Part shown: positions 1 through 11,400 of the stretch, piece by piece | Layout of the letters: each line of letters begins with the position of its first letter | Position numbering within the stretch: position 1 is the stretch's first letter | Assembly (NCBI RefSeq): GCF_028622115.1 | Contig: NZ_CP097263.1 | Coordinates: 2,480,001-2,544,000, forward strand | Origin: Kutzneria chonburiensis | Lineage (GTDB): Bacteria > Actinomycetota > Actinomycetes > Mycobacteriales > Pseudonocardiaceae | Length of the DNA stretch: 64,000 nt | Direction: 5' to 3' | The notes under the pieces: generated by a model | Database searches by the model: none | The model's input: only the letters and a program-made list of their open reading frames with translations | What the model was told of the DNA's origin: nothing | Translations under genes and position numbers: made by a program

Positions 1-858
1 GGTGTACCGGGCCAGCAGCAGCTGACAGGCCGCCACCAGCACGGCGTACAAGGTCGTGTCGTGCTCACGGGCGAGCTCCGTCAAGCGCGCCGAAAGCGTT
101 GCCGGCAGCCGGAAGTCGTGCACGGCACCGGCCGAGGTCCGCACCGCCGGCCGCGGCCGATCGGTCGGCAGCTCCAGCGGCTCCACTCCGGCCAGCCGCG
201 AGGTCCAGTACTCCAGGTGCTTGTCCAGCGCGCGGCCGCGCTGCCACACGGCGTAGTCCGCGTACTGCACGGTCAGCTCGGCCAGCGTTGCGCCGCCGTA
301 CAGGCGACCCAGCTCGTCGATCATGATACCCATCGAGGCGCCGTCGGTGACCACGTGGTGCGCGGTCAGCAGCAACACGTGGTCCTCGGCGGCCAGCCGG
401 ATCAGAAGCGCCCGCAGCAGCGGGCCTTTCCGCAGGTCGAACGGCCGCGAGTACTCGTCGGCCAGCACCTCGTCCAGGTCGGCCGGCTCCGCGATCACCC
501 GCAGCGGCACGTCGACCGTGTCGGCGATCGACTGCACCGCGACCCCGTCCACAACGGACACCGTGGTACGCAACGACTCGTGCCGGGCGACCAGCGCGCC
601 GATGGCCTGTTCCAGCGCGGCCACGTCGAGGGAACCGGACAGCCGCAGCGCGACGGCGCTGTTGTACTCCGACTCCCCCGGCCGCAACTCGTCCAGGAAC
701 CACAGGCGCTGCTGGGCGTACGACAGCGGCAGCGCCGAGTGGCGATCGGCGCGCGGGATGCCGTCGGACGCCTTCGCCCGCCCGGCGAGACGTCGCCTGA
801 GCTGCTCGCGCAGTTCCGCCGGCAGCGCGTCGATGCGGCTCTGCCTGGATGTCGTCAT
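1..858 (-). CDS. NRPS, N-terminal condensation domain (partial, continues past left edge)
   Basis: The reading frame is open from an ATG at 858 to the window edge. It begins MTTSRQSRID and soon shows the condensation-domain C1 motif LPLSYAQQRLWFLDEL and the catalytic HHxxxDG motif as HHVVTDG near 345-368. The domain is of the LCL class, which fits the preceding NRPS, whose last module has no epimerase. A GAGAG ribosome-binding site lies before the ATG, 27 bp after the stop of the serine hydrolase gene, so this is the fourth gene of the NRPS operon. It should extend the peptide made by the 5760-residue NRPS. Everything after the first ~286 residues is outside the window, so module number and release domain cannot be seen. 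Confidence 0.93.
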   Translation of the reverse strand, partial: MTTSRQSRIDALPAELREQLRRRLAGRAKASDGIPRADRHSALPLSYAQQRLWFLDELRPGESEYNSAVALRLSGSLDVAALEQAIGALVARHESLRTTVSVVDGVAVQSIADTVDVPLRVIAEPADLDEVLADEYSRPFDLRKGPLLRALLIRLAAEDHVLLLTAHHVVTDGASMGIMIDELGRLYGGATLAELTVQYADYAVWQRGRALDKHLEYWTSRLAGVEPLELPTDRPRPAVRTSAGAVHDFRLPATLSARLTELAREHDTTLYAVLVAACQLLLARYT

Positions 859-885
859 GATGTCCGTTTCTCTCGGGTGGGTTCG

Positions 886-2127
886 TCAGCGGCGGGCGGC
901 CACGCGGCCGCCGGTCTGTAGGCCGTTGATCAGGCCGGTCGACGGGTCGCGCAGGAAGCGGCCGCCCAGCACACGCTGGCCGGATTCCGGCTCCAGCACG
1001 GAGAACGCCCAGTCGGAGTGCACCGTCAGCTCCGGGTAGAGCTCGCCGCCGACGCGCAGCACGCCGTCGCCGGCGTCGACGAAGTACTCCATGTCGCCGT
1101 TGGCGTAGCTGCCGGTCAGCCCGGCCGGCATGGGCATCTCGTCCGGGCGATGCGACAGGTCGTAGTCGGCCACGTCGAGCCCGCACGCGCGGAGCCGCTC
1201 GACAAGATCCACCCACAGCGCCGCGCCGGAAACGGCGTTCGTGGTGAGCGCGACGACCTGACCCCCGGCCGGGTCGATGCGCAGGTGGCAGGACGTGCCG
1301 TCGGCGGTGCCATCGTGGCCGACCCACCCGTCGAAGACGGCGAGGCCAAGGCCCCAGCCGTTGGCCAGTCCGAACGGCACGACGCCTGGCACCTGCCGGC
1401 GCATCGTGCGGAGCAGCTGCGGCGACAGCGGCCCGTCGCCGGTGACGTGCATCAGCCCGAACGTCACGAGATCCTCGGCGCTCAAAGCCAGCGCCCCGGC
1501 GCCGGCCTCGACCTCCAGCAACGTCTGCTCGACGGCGACGCCACGGCCGGCGTGACCAGCCATGAAGGTCTGCATCGACCGCTTGCCGCCGGGTTCGACG
1601 GTGAACGCCGGCTCGATGCCCAGCGGCGTCAGCAGCAACGCCTCGACGGCCTCCCACCAGTCCATGCCGGTGATCTCCTCGACCAGCCGGGACAGCAGCA
1701 CGTAGCCGACGTTGGAGTAGGAGAAGCCGACTCCCGGACGTAACACCAGCTCCGCGTCACGGCAGGCCCGTAAGTACTGGCGCGCCGAGGAAGTCTCGCC
1801 GCCCAGCGCCGCCGGCAGGCCGCTGGTGTGACTGAGCAGCTGCCGCACGGTCAGCTTGCCGACCTGCGGGCCGAGCTCCCCCAGGTGCTCGCCCAACCGG
1901 TCCTCCAGATCGAGGTCACCGTCCGCGACCAGCAGCATCGCCAGCGTCGCGGTGAACGGCTTGGTGATCGACCCGATCGGATACTTGCCGTCAACGCCGA
2001 CGGTGATCGTCTCACCGCCGGTGTGCACGGACAGCTGCGCCGCCGGCACGTCGTGCCGGACCATCAGCTCCCGCAACGCCTCCGTGAGGGTTGATCTGTC
2101 CACAACGGACCGGACCGTCGAGGTCAC
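886..2127 (-). CDS. Serine hydrolase, candidate PBP-type thioesterase/peptide cyclase
   Basis: This 413-residue protein has the class C beta-lactamase/PBP fold: S53-I-T-K56 (SxxK nucleophile motif), Y137-S-N139 (YxN) and H271-D-G273 in place of the usual KTG. After about residue 330 there is an extra beta-rich segment that could be a lipocalin-like domain. No signal peptide is seen, so it should act in the cytoplasm. It starts at a GTG with a GGGGAGG site and lies between the MbtH gene and the next NRPS gene. Stand-alone PBP-type thioesterases of the SurE family have this layout, including HxG as the third motif, and release and cyclise nonribosomal peptides in trans. The fold and motifs are read directly. 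The cyclase role is inferred from motif type and position; a resistance or self-protection hydrolase is the alternative. Confidence 0.8.
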   Translation of the reverse strand: MTSTVRSVVDRSTLTEALRELMVRHDVPAAQLSVHTGGETITVGVDGKYPIGSITKPFTATLAMLLVADGDLDLEDRLGEHLGELGPQVGKLTVRQLLSHTSGLPAALGGETSSARQYLRACRDAELVLRPGVGFSYSNVGYVLLSRLVEEITGMDWWEAVEALLLTPLGIEPAFTVEPGGKRSMQTFMAGHAGRGVAVEQTLLEVEAGAGALALSAEDLVTFGLMHVTGDGPLSPQLLRTMRRQVPGVVPFGLANGWGLGLAVFDGWVGHDGTADGTSCHLRIDPAGGQVVALTTNAVSGAALWVDLVERLRACGLDVADYDLSHRPDEMPMPAGLTGSYANGDMEYFVDAGDGVLRVGGELYPELTVHSDWAFSVLEPESGQRVLGGRFLRDPSTGLINGLQTGGRVAARR

Positions 2128-2214
2128 GGCTTGCCTCCCCAGCTCGTCTTCCGGGCCTGGTCTCCCGGCCCTGCTTTCCCAGCCTTGATTTCACTCGCCA
2201 CTGAAGCGATAGTG

Positions 2215-2415
2215 CTATTGATTGGTCGCCATCCACTCGCGCAGGCTGCGCGGGCGCATGTCGGTCCACACCTGGTCGACGTGGTCCATGCACTCCTGCT
2301 TGCCGCCCTGGAAGCCGGTCGGCCGCCAGCCGGCCGGCACCTCGTTGGCCAGCGGCCACAGCGAGTACTGCTCCTCGTCGTTGACCAGCACCTGGTAGTC
2401 GATGTCGTCGCGCAT
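2215..2415 (-). CDS. MbtH-like protein
   Basis: A 66-residue MbtH-family protein with the expected NDEEQYSLWP start and the conserved W-P...G-W...C-M-D-H-V...W-T-D-M-R-P-R-S-L spacing. MbtH proteins bind adenylation domains and support their folding and activity. The ATG at 2415 follows a GAAAGGAAG ribosome-binding site and lies 10 bp after the NRPS stop, so it is co-transcribed and probably serves the A domains of this cluster. Length and motif content are normal for the family. Confidence 0.97.
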   Translation of the reverse strand: MRDDIDYQVLVNDEEQYSLWPLANEVPAGWRPTGFQGGKQECMDHVDQVWTDMRPRSLREWMATNQ

Positions 2416-2424
2416 GGCTTCCTT

Positions 2425-5400
2425 TCAGATGTCCTCGTCGCCGAAGGCGACGCGTTCCAGTTCGAGCAGGACCCGCTCCTCGATGAGCTCGGCGAGCGCG
2501 GTCACGGTCCCGCTGGTCAGCACGTCGCGCGGCGTCAGCTCGACGTCGAACGCGGTGCGGACCATCGAGGTGATGTGCAGGCTGCGCACGGAGTCGCCGC
2601 CAAGGTCGTAGAAGTTGTCGGTGGCGCCGACCCGGTCCAGCCGCAGCGCCTCGGCCCAGATGCCGGCGAGCACCTCCTCGGTCTCGGTCTCCGGCGGCAC
2701 ATAGCCGGTCACCGGAAGTTCGGCGCTGGGTTCCGGCAGCGCGCGGCGGTCGAGCTTTCCGTTGGGGGTCAACGGGAGTTCGTCCAGCGGCACGAAGACC
2801 GACGGCACCATGTGCTCCGGCAGCCGCCCGCTGAGGTGTTCCCGCAGGCCATCGGTGTTGCCGACGACGTAGGCGATGAGCCGCTGGTCGGCGGCGATCA
2901 CCGCGGCTGCCTTGACGTCCGGACGGGCGGTGAGCACGGCCTCGATCTCGCCGGGCTCGACCCGGAACCCGCGGATCTTGACCTGGTTGTCGGCGCGGCC
3001 GAGGAATTCCAGGTCGTCGTCGGCGTTCCAGCGGACCAGGTCGCCGGTGCGGTACATACGCGCGCTGGGCTCGAAGGGGTTGGCCACGAACCGCGAGGCC
3101 GTCAGGCCGGGGCGGTCGAGGTAGCCGCGGGCCAGGCCGATGCCGGACACGTACAGCTCCCCCGGCACGCCGGCCGGCACGGGACGCAGGTTGTCGTCCA
3201 GCACATACGTCTTCGTGTTCCAGATCGGCCGGCCGATCGGCGGTGTGCCGGCTGGCACCAACGGATCGCTCCACGTGGCGACCACAGTGGACTCCGTCGG
3301 CCCGTACGCGTTGATCAACCGGCGGCCGGTAGCCCACCGGGCCACGAGATCCGGCGTGCAGGCGTCGCCGCCGAGTATCAGCGTCCGCAGCGAGGGCAGC
3401 GGCACCTCCGGCACCGTGGCCATGGCGACCGGCGGGACCAGGGCGTGCGTGACCTCGCGGCCGCTGAACACCGCGGCCAGGTGTTCCCCCAGCAACGGGC
3501 CCGGCGGCGGCACGACCAGCGCCGCGCCGGCCGGCAGCGACATGCAGAGTTCCAGCACGGAGGCGTCGAAGCTCGGCGACGCGAACTGGAGCACGCGGTC
3601 GCCGGGGCGGACGTCGAAGTGCTCGATCTCGGCGGCGGAGAAGCTGGCCAGGCCGGCGTGGCTGACCACGACGCCCTTGGGCCGGCCGGTCGAGCCGGAG
3701 GTGTAGATCACGTAGGCCGGGCTGGCCGGGGCCAGCGACCGCGCAACCGGTTCGTCCGAATAGGACGCTTCGGAGCCGTCCAGCACGATGTCGCCGCGAA
3801 CCGCGCCGTCCGGCAACGTGATCGTGAGCACCGGTTGGGCGTCGGTGAGCATGAACTCGATGCGCTCGGCCGGGTAGGCCGGGTCGACCGGCAGGTACGC
3901 GGCCCCGGCCTTGAGCACCGCGAGCTGCGCCACGATGATCTCCAGCGAGCGCGGCAGGGCCAGCGCGACGATCTTCTCCGGCCCGGCGCCGGCGGCGATC
4001 AGCTTGCGGGCCAGCTGGTTGGCCCGCCGGTCGAGCTCGGCGAAGGTCAGCGTGGTGTCGGCCAGTACAGCGATCGCGTCGGGAGTCCGGGCGGCCTGGG
4101 CCTCGATCAGCTCGGGCAGCGTCGCCGGCACCACGACCCGTTCGGTCGCGTTCACGCCGGTCAGCAGGTGTTCCCGCTCCTCGGCGGTGAGCACGTCGAC
4201 ATCGCCGAGACGGGGGTTGTCGCACAACGCTTCCACGACCCGGGTCAGGTGGCCGACCATGCGCCGCACGGTGTTCGGCTCGAACAGCTCCGGGTCGTAG
4301 CCGATGCCCAGCGTCAGGGTCTCCCCCGGCACGCCCACGACGGTCAGCGCATAGTTCGTCGCCTCGGTGGCGTCGAGGTCGCGAATGCCCTGCTCGGAGC
4401 TGACCGGGTAGTTCTCGAACACCACGGCGCTGTCGAACAGGGTCGGCACGCCGGCCAGGGATTGCAGCCGTGACAGCGGAACGTACTCGAACCGCCGCGA
4501 TTCCGCCTGCGCCTGCTGCATCTCGCGCAGCCAGTCCACAGCGGACACTTCACCGTCCACAGTGGCCCGTACCGGCAGCGTGTTGATGAAGATGCCGGCG
4601 ATGTCGTCGGCCCCGGCCAGGTCGGCCGGCCGGCCGGACACGGTCGCCCCGAAGCAGACGTCGCCCTGCCCGCTGTAGCGGGACAGCAGCAACGCCCATG
4701 CGCCCTGGACGACCGCGTTGACGGTCAGCCGGCGGCTGCGGGCGAACTCGGTGACCCGGCCGGCCGCCCGCTCATCCAGCCGCGCCGACACCCACTCGGT
4801 GGAGGCCGTGTCGTGGCTGGTGGTCGGCGTGCGGTCGAACGGCAGTGGCGTCGGGGCCTCGATGCCGGCCAGCGCCTCGCGCCAGTACGTGTCGGCGGCG
4901 TCGAGGTCCTGCCGGCGCAGCCAGGCCACGTAGTCCGAGAACGGCCGCCGCACCGGGGTTTCCTCGGCCAGCACGTCCGACAGCACCTGGAACACCGACC
5001 AGCCGTCGAGCAGCACATGGTGGAAGGACCAGACCACCTGCACCTCGGTGGCCGACAGCCGGGCCAGGGTGATCCGCAGCAACGGTCCGGCACCAAGGTT
5101 GAAGCCCTGGGCCCGGTCGTCGGCCAGCAGGTCGGTCAGCAGCGCCTCGCGGTTGAGGCCCTGCCAGTCGTACATGGTGATCGGCACCTTGACCTGCCGG
5201 TCGACGACCTGGACCGGCTCGGGCACGCCGTCCCACACGATCCGGCTGCGCAGCACCGGCGTCCGGTCCACCACCCGCTGCCACGCCTCGGCCAGCCGCA
5301 GCACGTCCGGCGCGGCCTCGAGCACGAACGCGACCTGCTCGAAGTAGAGGCCACGGTCCTGTTGGGACAGTCCGTGGAACACCATGCCGGCCTGCATGGG

Positions 5401-8400
5401 CGTGAGCGGGTAGATGTCCTCGATCTCCCGGCCGTTGCCGGCGATCCGGTCGACCTGGTGCTGGGCTAGGCCGGCCAGCGGGAAGTCGGACGGCGTGCGG
5501 CCGCCGGCGCCGGGCTCGGCGCAGTGCCGGATGATCTCGTGCAGCGCGGCCACGAGATCACCGGCGAGCCGGCGGACGGTCGACTCGCGGTGCAGTTCCG
5601 TGCAGTACTGCCAGGTCAGCTCCAGCTTGCCGCCCTGGACGACGCCGACGACGTCGAGCTGGTGCGGCCGGCGCTCGTCCGGGCCGATCGCCGAGTCGAG
5701 CGTGCCGGCGTCGGTGAACTGGCCGAGGTAGTTGAAGCTGATCCGCGGCTCGGCGGTGGCGTGGATGAGGCCGGCGACGCCCTTGTTCGGCACCGCGCGG
5801 AGCTGTTCCTTGACCGACTTCAGCGTGTCGGCCCAGCCGCCGCCGATGGTCAGCTCCACGGGGTACATGGAGGTGAACCAGCCGACGGTACGGGACAGGT
5901 CGACGTCGTCGAACAGCTGCTCACGGCCGTGGCCTTCGAGATCGACCAACACCCGGTCGCGCCCGGTCCAGTTGGCCAGCACCCGGCCGAGCGCGGCCAG
6001 CAGCACGTCGTCGACCTGCGTGCGGTAGACGCCGGGCACGTCCTGGAGCAGCGCCCTGGTCTGGATCGCGTCCAATCCGACAACAAGTGTTGTCGTGGTG
6101 GCGAAGGTGTTGGGGCCCTTGCCGTCCGTGGGCAGCGTCGGATCGGCGGTGAGCCCGGTCCAGTGCGCGACCTCGGCCCCGAAGTCGTGCCGGTCGAGCC
6201 GCTGCGACCAGTCACGGAACGAGGTCGTCTTGGGCGGCAACGCCTTCCGGTGGTAGGCCGCTTCCAGGTCCTCGACCAGCACCCGCCACGAGATACCGTC
6301 GACCACCAGGTGGTGCGCGGTGAGCACGAGGACGTTCGGGGCTTCGAGCTTGGCGCTGATCACCGGGCCGTCGGCCAGGTTGATCTCGGCGTCGAGGATC
6401 TCGGCCGGCTCGTCCGGGGCATTGTGCTGCCACCACTGGCCGTCGATCCGGTGGAACCGCATCCGCAAGGCGTCGTGATGTGCGACCACAGTGGACAGTG
6501 CGGCCCGGAGTTGCGGCAGGTCGAAGTCCTGCGGCCACTCGATCCGCATCGACTGCGTGAACGACTCCGGCACCACCGCGCCGTCGAGGTACCAGCGCTG
6601 GATCGGCGTCAGCGGCACTTCACCGCTGACCGCTCCCTGTTCCGCGACGATCTGCACGGCAGCGGTGGCATTGGCCGCTAGCCCGGCGATCGTCGGGTGC
6701 GCGAACAGATCTCGCGGCGTGAGGTTGAGGCCGGCGGCCCGGGCCCGGGAGACGACCTGGATGCTCAGGATGGAGTCGCCGCCGAGTTCGAAGAAGTTGT
6801 CCTCCACGCCGATACGCTCGGCCCCGAGGATCTCCGCCCAGATGGTCGCGAGAATCCGCTCGTTGTCGGTCCGCGGCGGCAGATAGCCAGTCGTGACGGC
6901 GAGTTCGGGGGCCGGCAGCGCCTTGCGGTCGACCTTGCCGTTACGGCTGAGCGGCAGCTCGTCGAGCTGGACGATCGCCGCCGGCACCATGTAGTCCGGC
7001 AACCGCTCGGCCAGGAATTCCTTGAGCCCCTTGGCTTCCCCGACGACGTACCCGACCAGCCGCTTGCGCCCCTCGTCGGTCCGCACGGCCACCACGGCCT
7101 GCTCGACGGCCGGGTGCTCGGCCAGCACGGCCTCGATCTCGCCGAGCTCGATCCGGAAACCCCGCACCTTGACCTGATCATCGGCCCGGCCGACGAACTC
7201 GACCACGCCGTCACGCCAGCGCACCAGGTCGCCGGTCCGATACAGCCGCTCGCCGCTGCCGAACGGATCCGCCACGAACCGCGACGCCGTCAGCCCCGGC
7301 CGGCCGATGTAACCCCGGGCCACGCCGGCACCGCCGATGTACAGCTCCCCCACGGTCCCCGGCGGCACCAGCCGCAAGTCGCCGTCGAGCACGTACAGCC
7401 GCATGTTGTCCAGCGGCGAGCCGATCGGGATCGAATCCGGGACCTGGCCGCGCATCTTGTGCCGGGAGGCGAAGGTCGTGGTCTCGGTCGGCCCGTAGCC
7501 GTCCACCACGCACACACCGCTCGCGATCACGCGCCGAACCGACTCGGCCGGGACGACGTCACCACCCGTCCACACCTCTGTAAGACCCAAAAGGCAGTTA
7601 GGGTCTTGCATCGCGAAGAGACGGAACAGACCAGCGGTCAGCCACATCGCCGTCACGCCCTGCTGCACGGCCCAGCGGATGACCGAGGCATCGACGTCAC
7701 CGGGCGGCGCGACGATCACGCGGCCGCCGTTGAGCAGCGGCACCCACACCTCGTAGGTGGAGGCGTCGAAGGCCTGCGGCGAGTGCAGCAGCGTGGTGCC
7801 GTGGCCGCGGGCGAAGGAACGATCGCGGGCCAGGTCGACGATGTCGGCGTGGGTGACGGCGACCCCCTTGGGCACGCCGGTCGAGCCGGACGTGAACATC
7901 ACGTAGGCCAGGTTGGCCCGGGCAACCTTGACAACAGGTGTTGTCGGAGGCTCGTCGGAAGCAACGTCCTCCAGCACGATTCGCACGCCGGCCAGGTCCA
8001 GGACGGCCTGCTGCCGCGAGGCCGGGGCCCGCAGGTCGAGCGGCACGTACGCGGCGCCGGCCTTGAGCACGGCCAGCTCGGCGATCACCAGGTCGACCGA
8101 GCGCTCGAGGCGCAGCCCGACCCGGTCCTCGACCCCCACGCCGAGCTTGATCAGCCGGTTGGCCAGGCGGTTCGCCCGGGCGTCGAGCTCGCGGTAGGTC
8201 AGCGAATCCACCGCGAGGGCGTCGGGATCCTGCCGGGCGAACGCCGTCAGCACGGTGTCGAAGCTCGGCGCGGTCGCCGTGGCGTTCCACTCCCGCAGCA
8301 CCAGACGGCGCTCGGCCTCGGTGAGCAGATCCAGCTCCCGCACCGGCTTCCCCGGTGCGCGGACGATGGCCGTGAGCACCAGGTCGAGCTGGTCGGCCAG

Positions 8401-11400
8401 GCCATGCACGGTCGACTCGTCGAACAGAGTTGGGTCGTAGTCGAAGCTGACGGCGAGCGTGTCGCCGGGCTGCACGACCACGCTGAGGGGGTAGTTGGTC
8501 GGCTGGACCTCCCCCATGCCGTGCATGCCGATGCCATGGGCGGCAATGGCTTCCTCGTCGAACGGGTAGTTCTCGAACACCAGCAGGCTGTCGAACAGGG
8601 TCGCGCCGACCCAACCCTGGAGCTGGGCCAGCGACACGAAGTCGTACTGCCGGGCCTGCGAGAGCTCCTGCTGCACGGCCCGCAGCCAGTCGGTGACGGA
8701 CTTGCCGTCGTCGACCCGGATCCGGCTCGGCAGGGTGTTGATCACCATGCCGACCATCGACTCCACGCCGGGCAGGTCGGCCGGGCGGCCCGACACCGTG
8801 GTACCGAACACGACGTCACTGCTGCCGCTGCGGCGGGCCAGCAACAGACCCCACGCGGCCTGCACGATCGTGTTCACGGTCAGACCGAGGTTGTGGGCCA
8901 ACGCCTTCAACGGCTCCGCCGCGTAGTCGACACGAACGGTCGCGCACGACTGGGCCCGGTGCGATTCCACCGGCTGGCGGTCGAACGGCAGCGCGGTCGG
9001 GCCTTCCACGCCGTCCAACGCGGTGCGCCAGAAGGACTCCGCCTCAGCCAAGTCCTGAGTGGACAGCCAGCGCAGGTATTCGGCGAACGGCGTCCGGCGC
9101 GCCGGCGTGCCGACGGCCTTGTAGTCCTCGCACACTTCCTGCACCAGCTGGGCGCAGCTCCAGCCGTCCAGCAGCACGTGGTGGAACGTCCAGACCAGCA
9201 GCACCTCATCGGCGGCGAGCCGGGCCAGCGTCACCCGCATCAGCGGGGCGACGGCAAGATCCATGCCGCGGGCGCGGTCGTTGGCCAGCAGTTGCCGCAG
9301 GCGGTCGTCGATGTCGCCGGACGTCCAGTCCAGCACGGTGACCGGCAGCGTGACGTCGCGCTGGACGACCTGCACCGGCTCGGCCAGCCCGTCCCACACG
9401 ATCCGGCTGCGCAGCACCGGGGTCCGGTCGACCAGCCGCTGCCAGGCCGCGCCGAAGGCCGCCGGGTCGTCGATGCCGGTCAGCCGCAGCTGCACCTGGT
9501 TGAAGTAGGCGCCGGAGGAGCCGTCGACCAGGCTGTGGAAGATCATGCCGGCCTGCAACGGCGTCAACGGGTAGATGTCAGCGACGCCGCGGCCGTCGCC
9601 GACCAGTCCGTCCACATCGGACTGAGTGAGGCGGGCCAGCGGGAAGTCGGACGGCGTGCGGCCGCCGACGCCGGGCCGGGCACAGTGCCGGACGATACCG
9701 GCCAGAGCCTCGATCATGGCATCGGCGAGGGCGCGGACCGTCGCCTCGGCGTGCACCTGATCCGAGTAGTACCAGGTCAGGTCCAGGCGATCGTGCTGAA
9801 CCAGCGCGACAACGTCCAGCAGGTGCGGTCGGCGCTGGCCGGGATCGGCGGAGCCGCCGATGGAACCGTCGTCGGTGAACTGGCCGAGGTAGTTGAAGCT
9901 GATCTCCGGGTCGACCGCCGGCGCGGAGCCGGCCAGGTGGCGCAGGGCGCCGTAGCCGACGCCTCGACGCGGCACCGCCCGCAGGTTTTCCTTGACCTGC
10001 TTCAACGTCTGGCCCCAGTCGGCGCTGACGGCCAGCTCGACCGGGAAGATCGACGTGAACCAGCCGACCGTGCGGGACAGGTCGACGTCGTCGAACAGCT
10101 GCTCACGGCCGTGGCCTTCGAGGTCGACCAGCACGCGATCACGGCCGGTCCAGTCGGCCAGCGCGCGGCCGAGCGCACTGAGCAGGACGTCGTTGACCTG
10201 CGTGCGATAGACGGCCGGCACGTCCTGGAGCAGCGCCCGGGTGTGCTCGGCGTCGAGGCTGACGGTGATCGTCCGCGCCGAACCCATGGTGTTGACGCCA
10301 TCGGCGTCGGTCGGCAGCTCGGCGTGGCCGGTCAGGGACGTCCAGTGCGGCAACTCGTCGTCAAAGCCGCCGGCCTTGGTGAAGTCGGCCAGCCGCGTCG
10401 ACCATTCCTGGAACGAGGTGGTCTTGGCCGGCAGGGCCTCGCCGCGCAGCGCTGCGCGCAGATCCTCGGCCAGGATCCGCCACGACACCGTGTCGACGAC
10501 CAGGTGATGAGCTTCGACCAGCAGCTTGTCGCCAACCAACTCGGCCCGCAGCATCGGCCCCTTGAGCAGGTCGAATGCCGGTCCGTCGAGAATCTTGGCC
10601 GGTTCGACCGGCCACGTCCGCTGCCCGTCGGCGAAAGTGGTGCGCAGCGCGTCGTGGTGGGCCAGCAGGACATTGAGGGCCCGGTCCAGTGCCGCGCGGT
10701 CGACGCCGGGCAGATCGAGCAGCATGGACTGGGTGAAGTGCTCGGCGTGCACGGGTTCGGCGTCGAGGAACCAATGCTGGATCGGGGTCAGCGGCGCGTC
10801 ACCGGTCACTGCCCCCTGATCGGCCGTCGCGGTCGTGGCCGTGCCGGCGGCCGCGGCCAGCGCGGCGATCGTGGGGTGTGTGAACAGATCGCCGGGCATC
10901 AGGCTCAGGCCGGCCTGCCGAGCCCGGGACACGACCTGGATGCTGACGATCGAGTCGCCGCCGAGCTCGAAGAAGTTGTCCTCGGCCCCGACACGGTCCA
11001 GGCGCAGCACCTCCGCCCAGATCGCGGCCAGCGTGCGCTCGGCGTCGGTGCCGGGCTCGACGTGCCCGCGGCTGATCTCCGGGGCCGGCAGCGCCTTGCG
11101 GTCGACCTTGCCGGTCGCGCTGAGCGGCAAGGACTCCAGCTCGACGATCACCGCCGGCACCATGTAGTCCGGCAGCCGCTCGGCCAGGAACTCCTTGAGC
11201 CCGTCAGCCTTTCCGACGACGTAACCGATCAAGCGCTTGCGGCCGTCGTCGGTCCGCACGGCCACCACGGCCTGATCGACGGCCGGATGAGCACCCATGG
11301 CCGCCTCGATCTCACCGAGCTCGATGCGGAAGCCACGGATCTTGACCTGGTCGTCGGCGCGGCCGACGAACTCCACCACGCCGTCACGCCATCGGACCAG

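Noticed and set aside
65-1657. 530-codon minus-strand frame across two genes
   Set aside because: It crosses the end of the serine hydrolase and start of the next NRPS in a frame that matches neither; composition is Arg/Ala/Gly-rich noise.
2012-4225. 737-codon minus-strand frame within the NRPS end, MbtH and hydrolase genes
   Set aside because: It is a frame-shifted shadow of the NRPS last module and its neighbours, with no motifs of its own.
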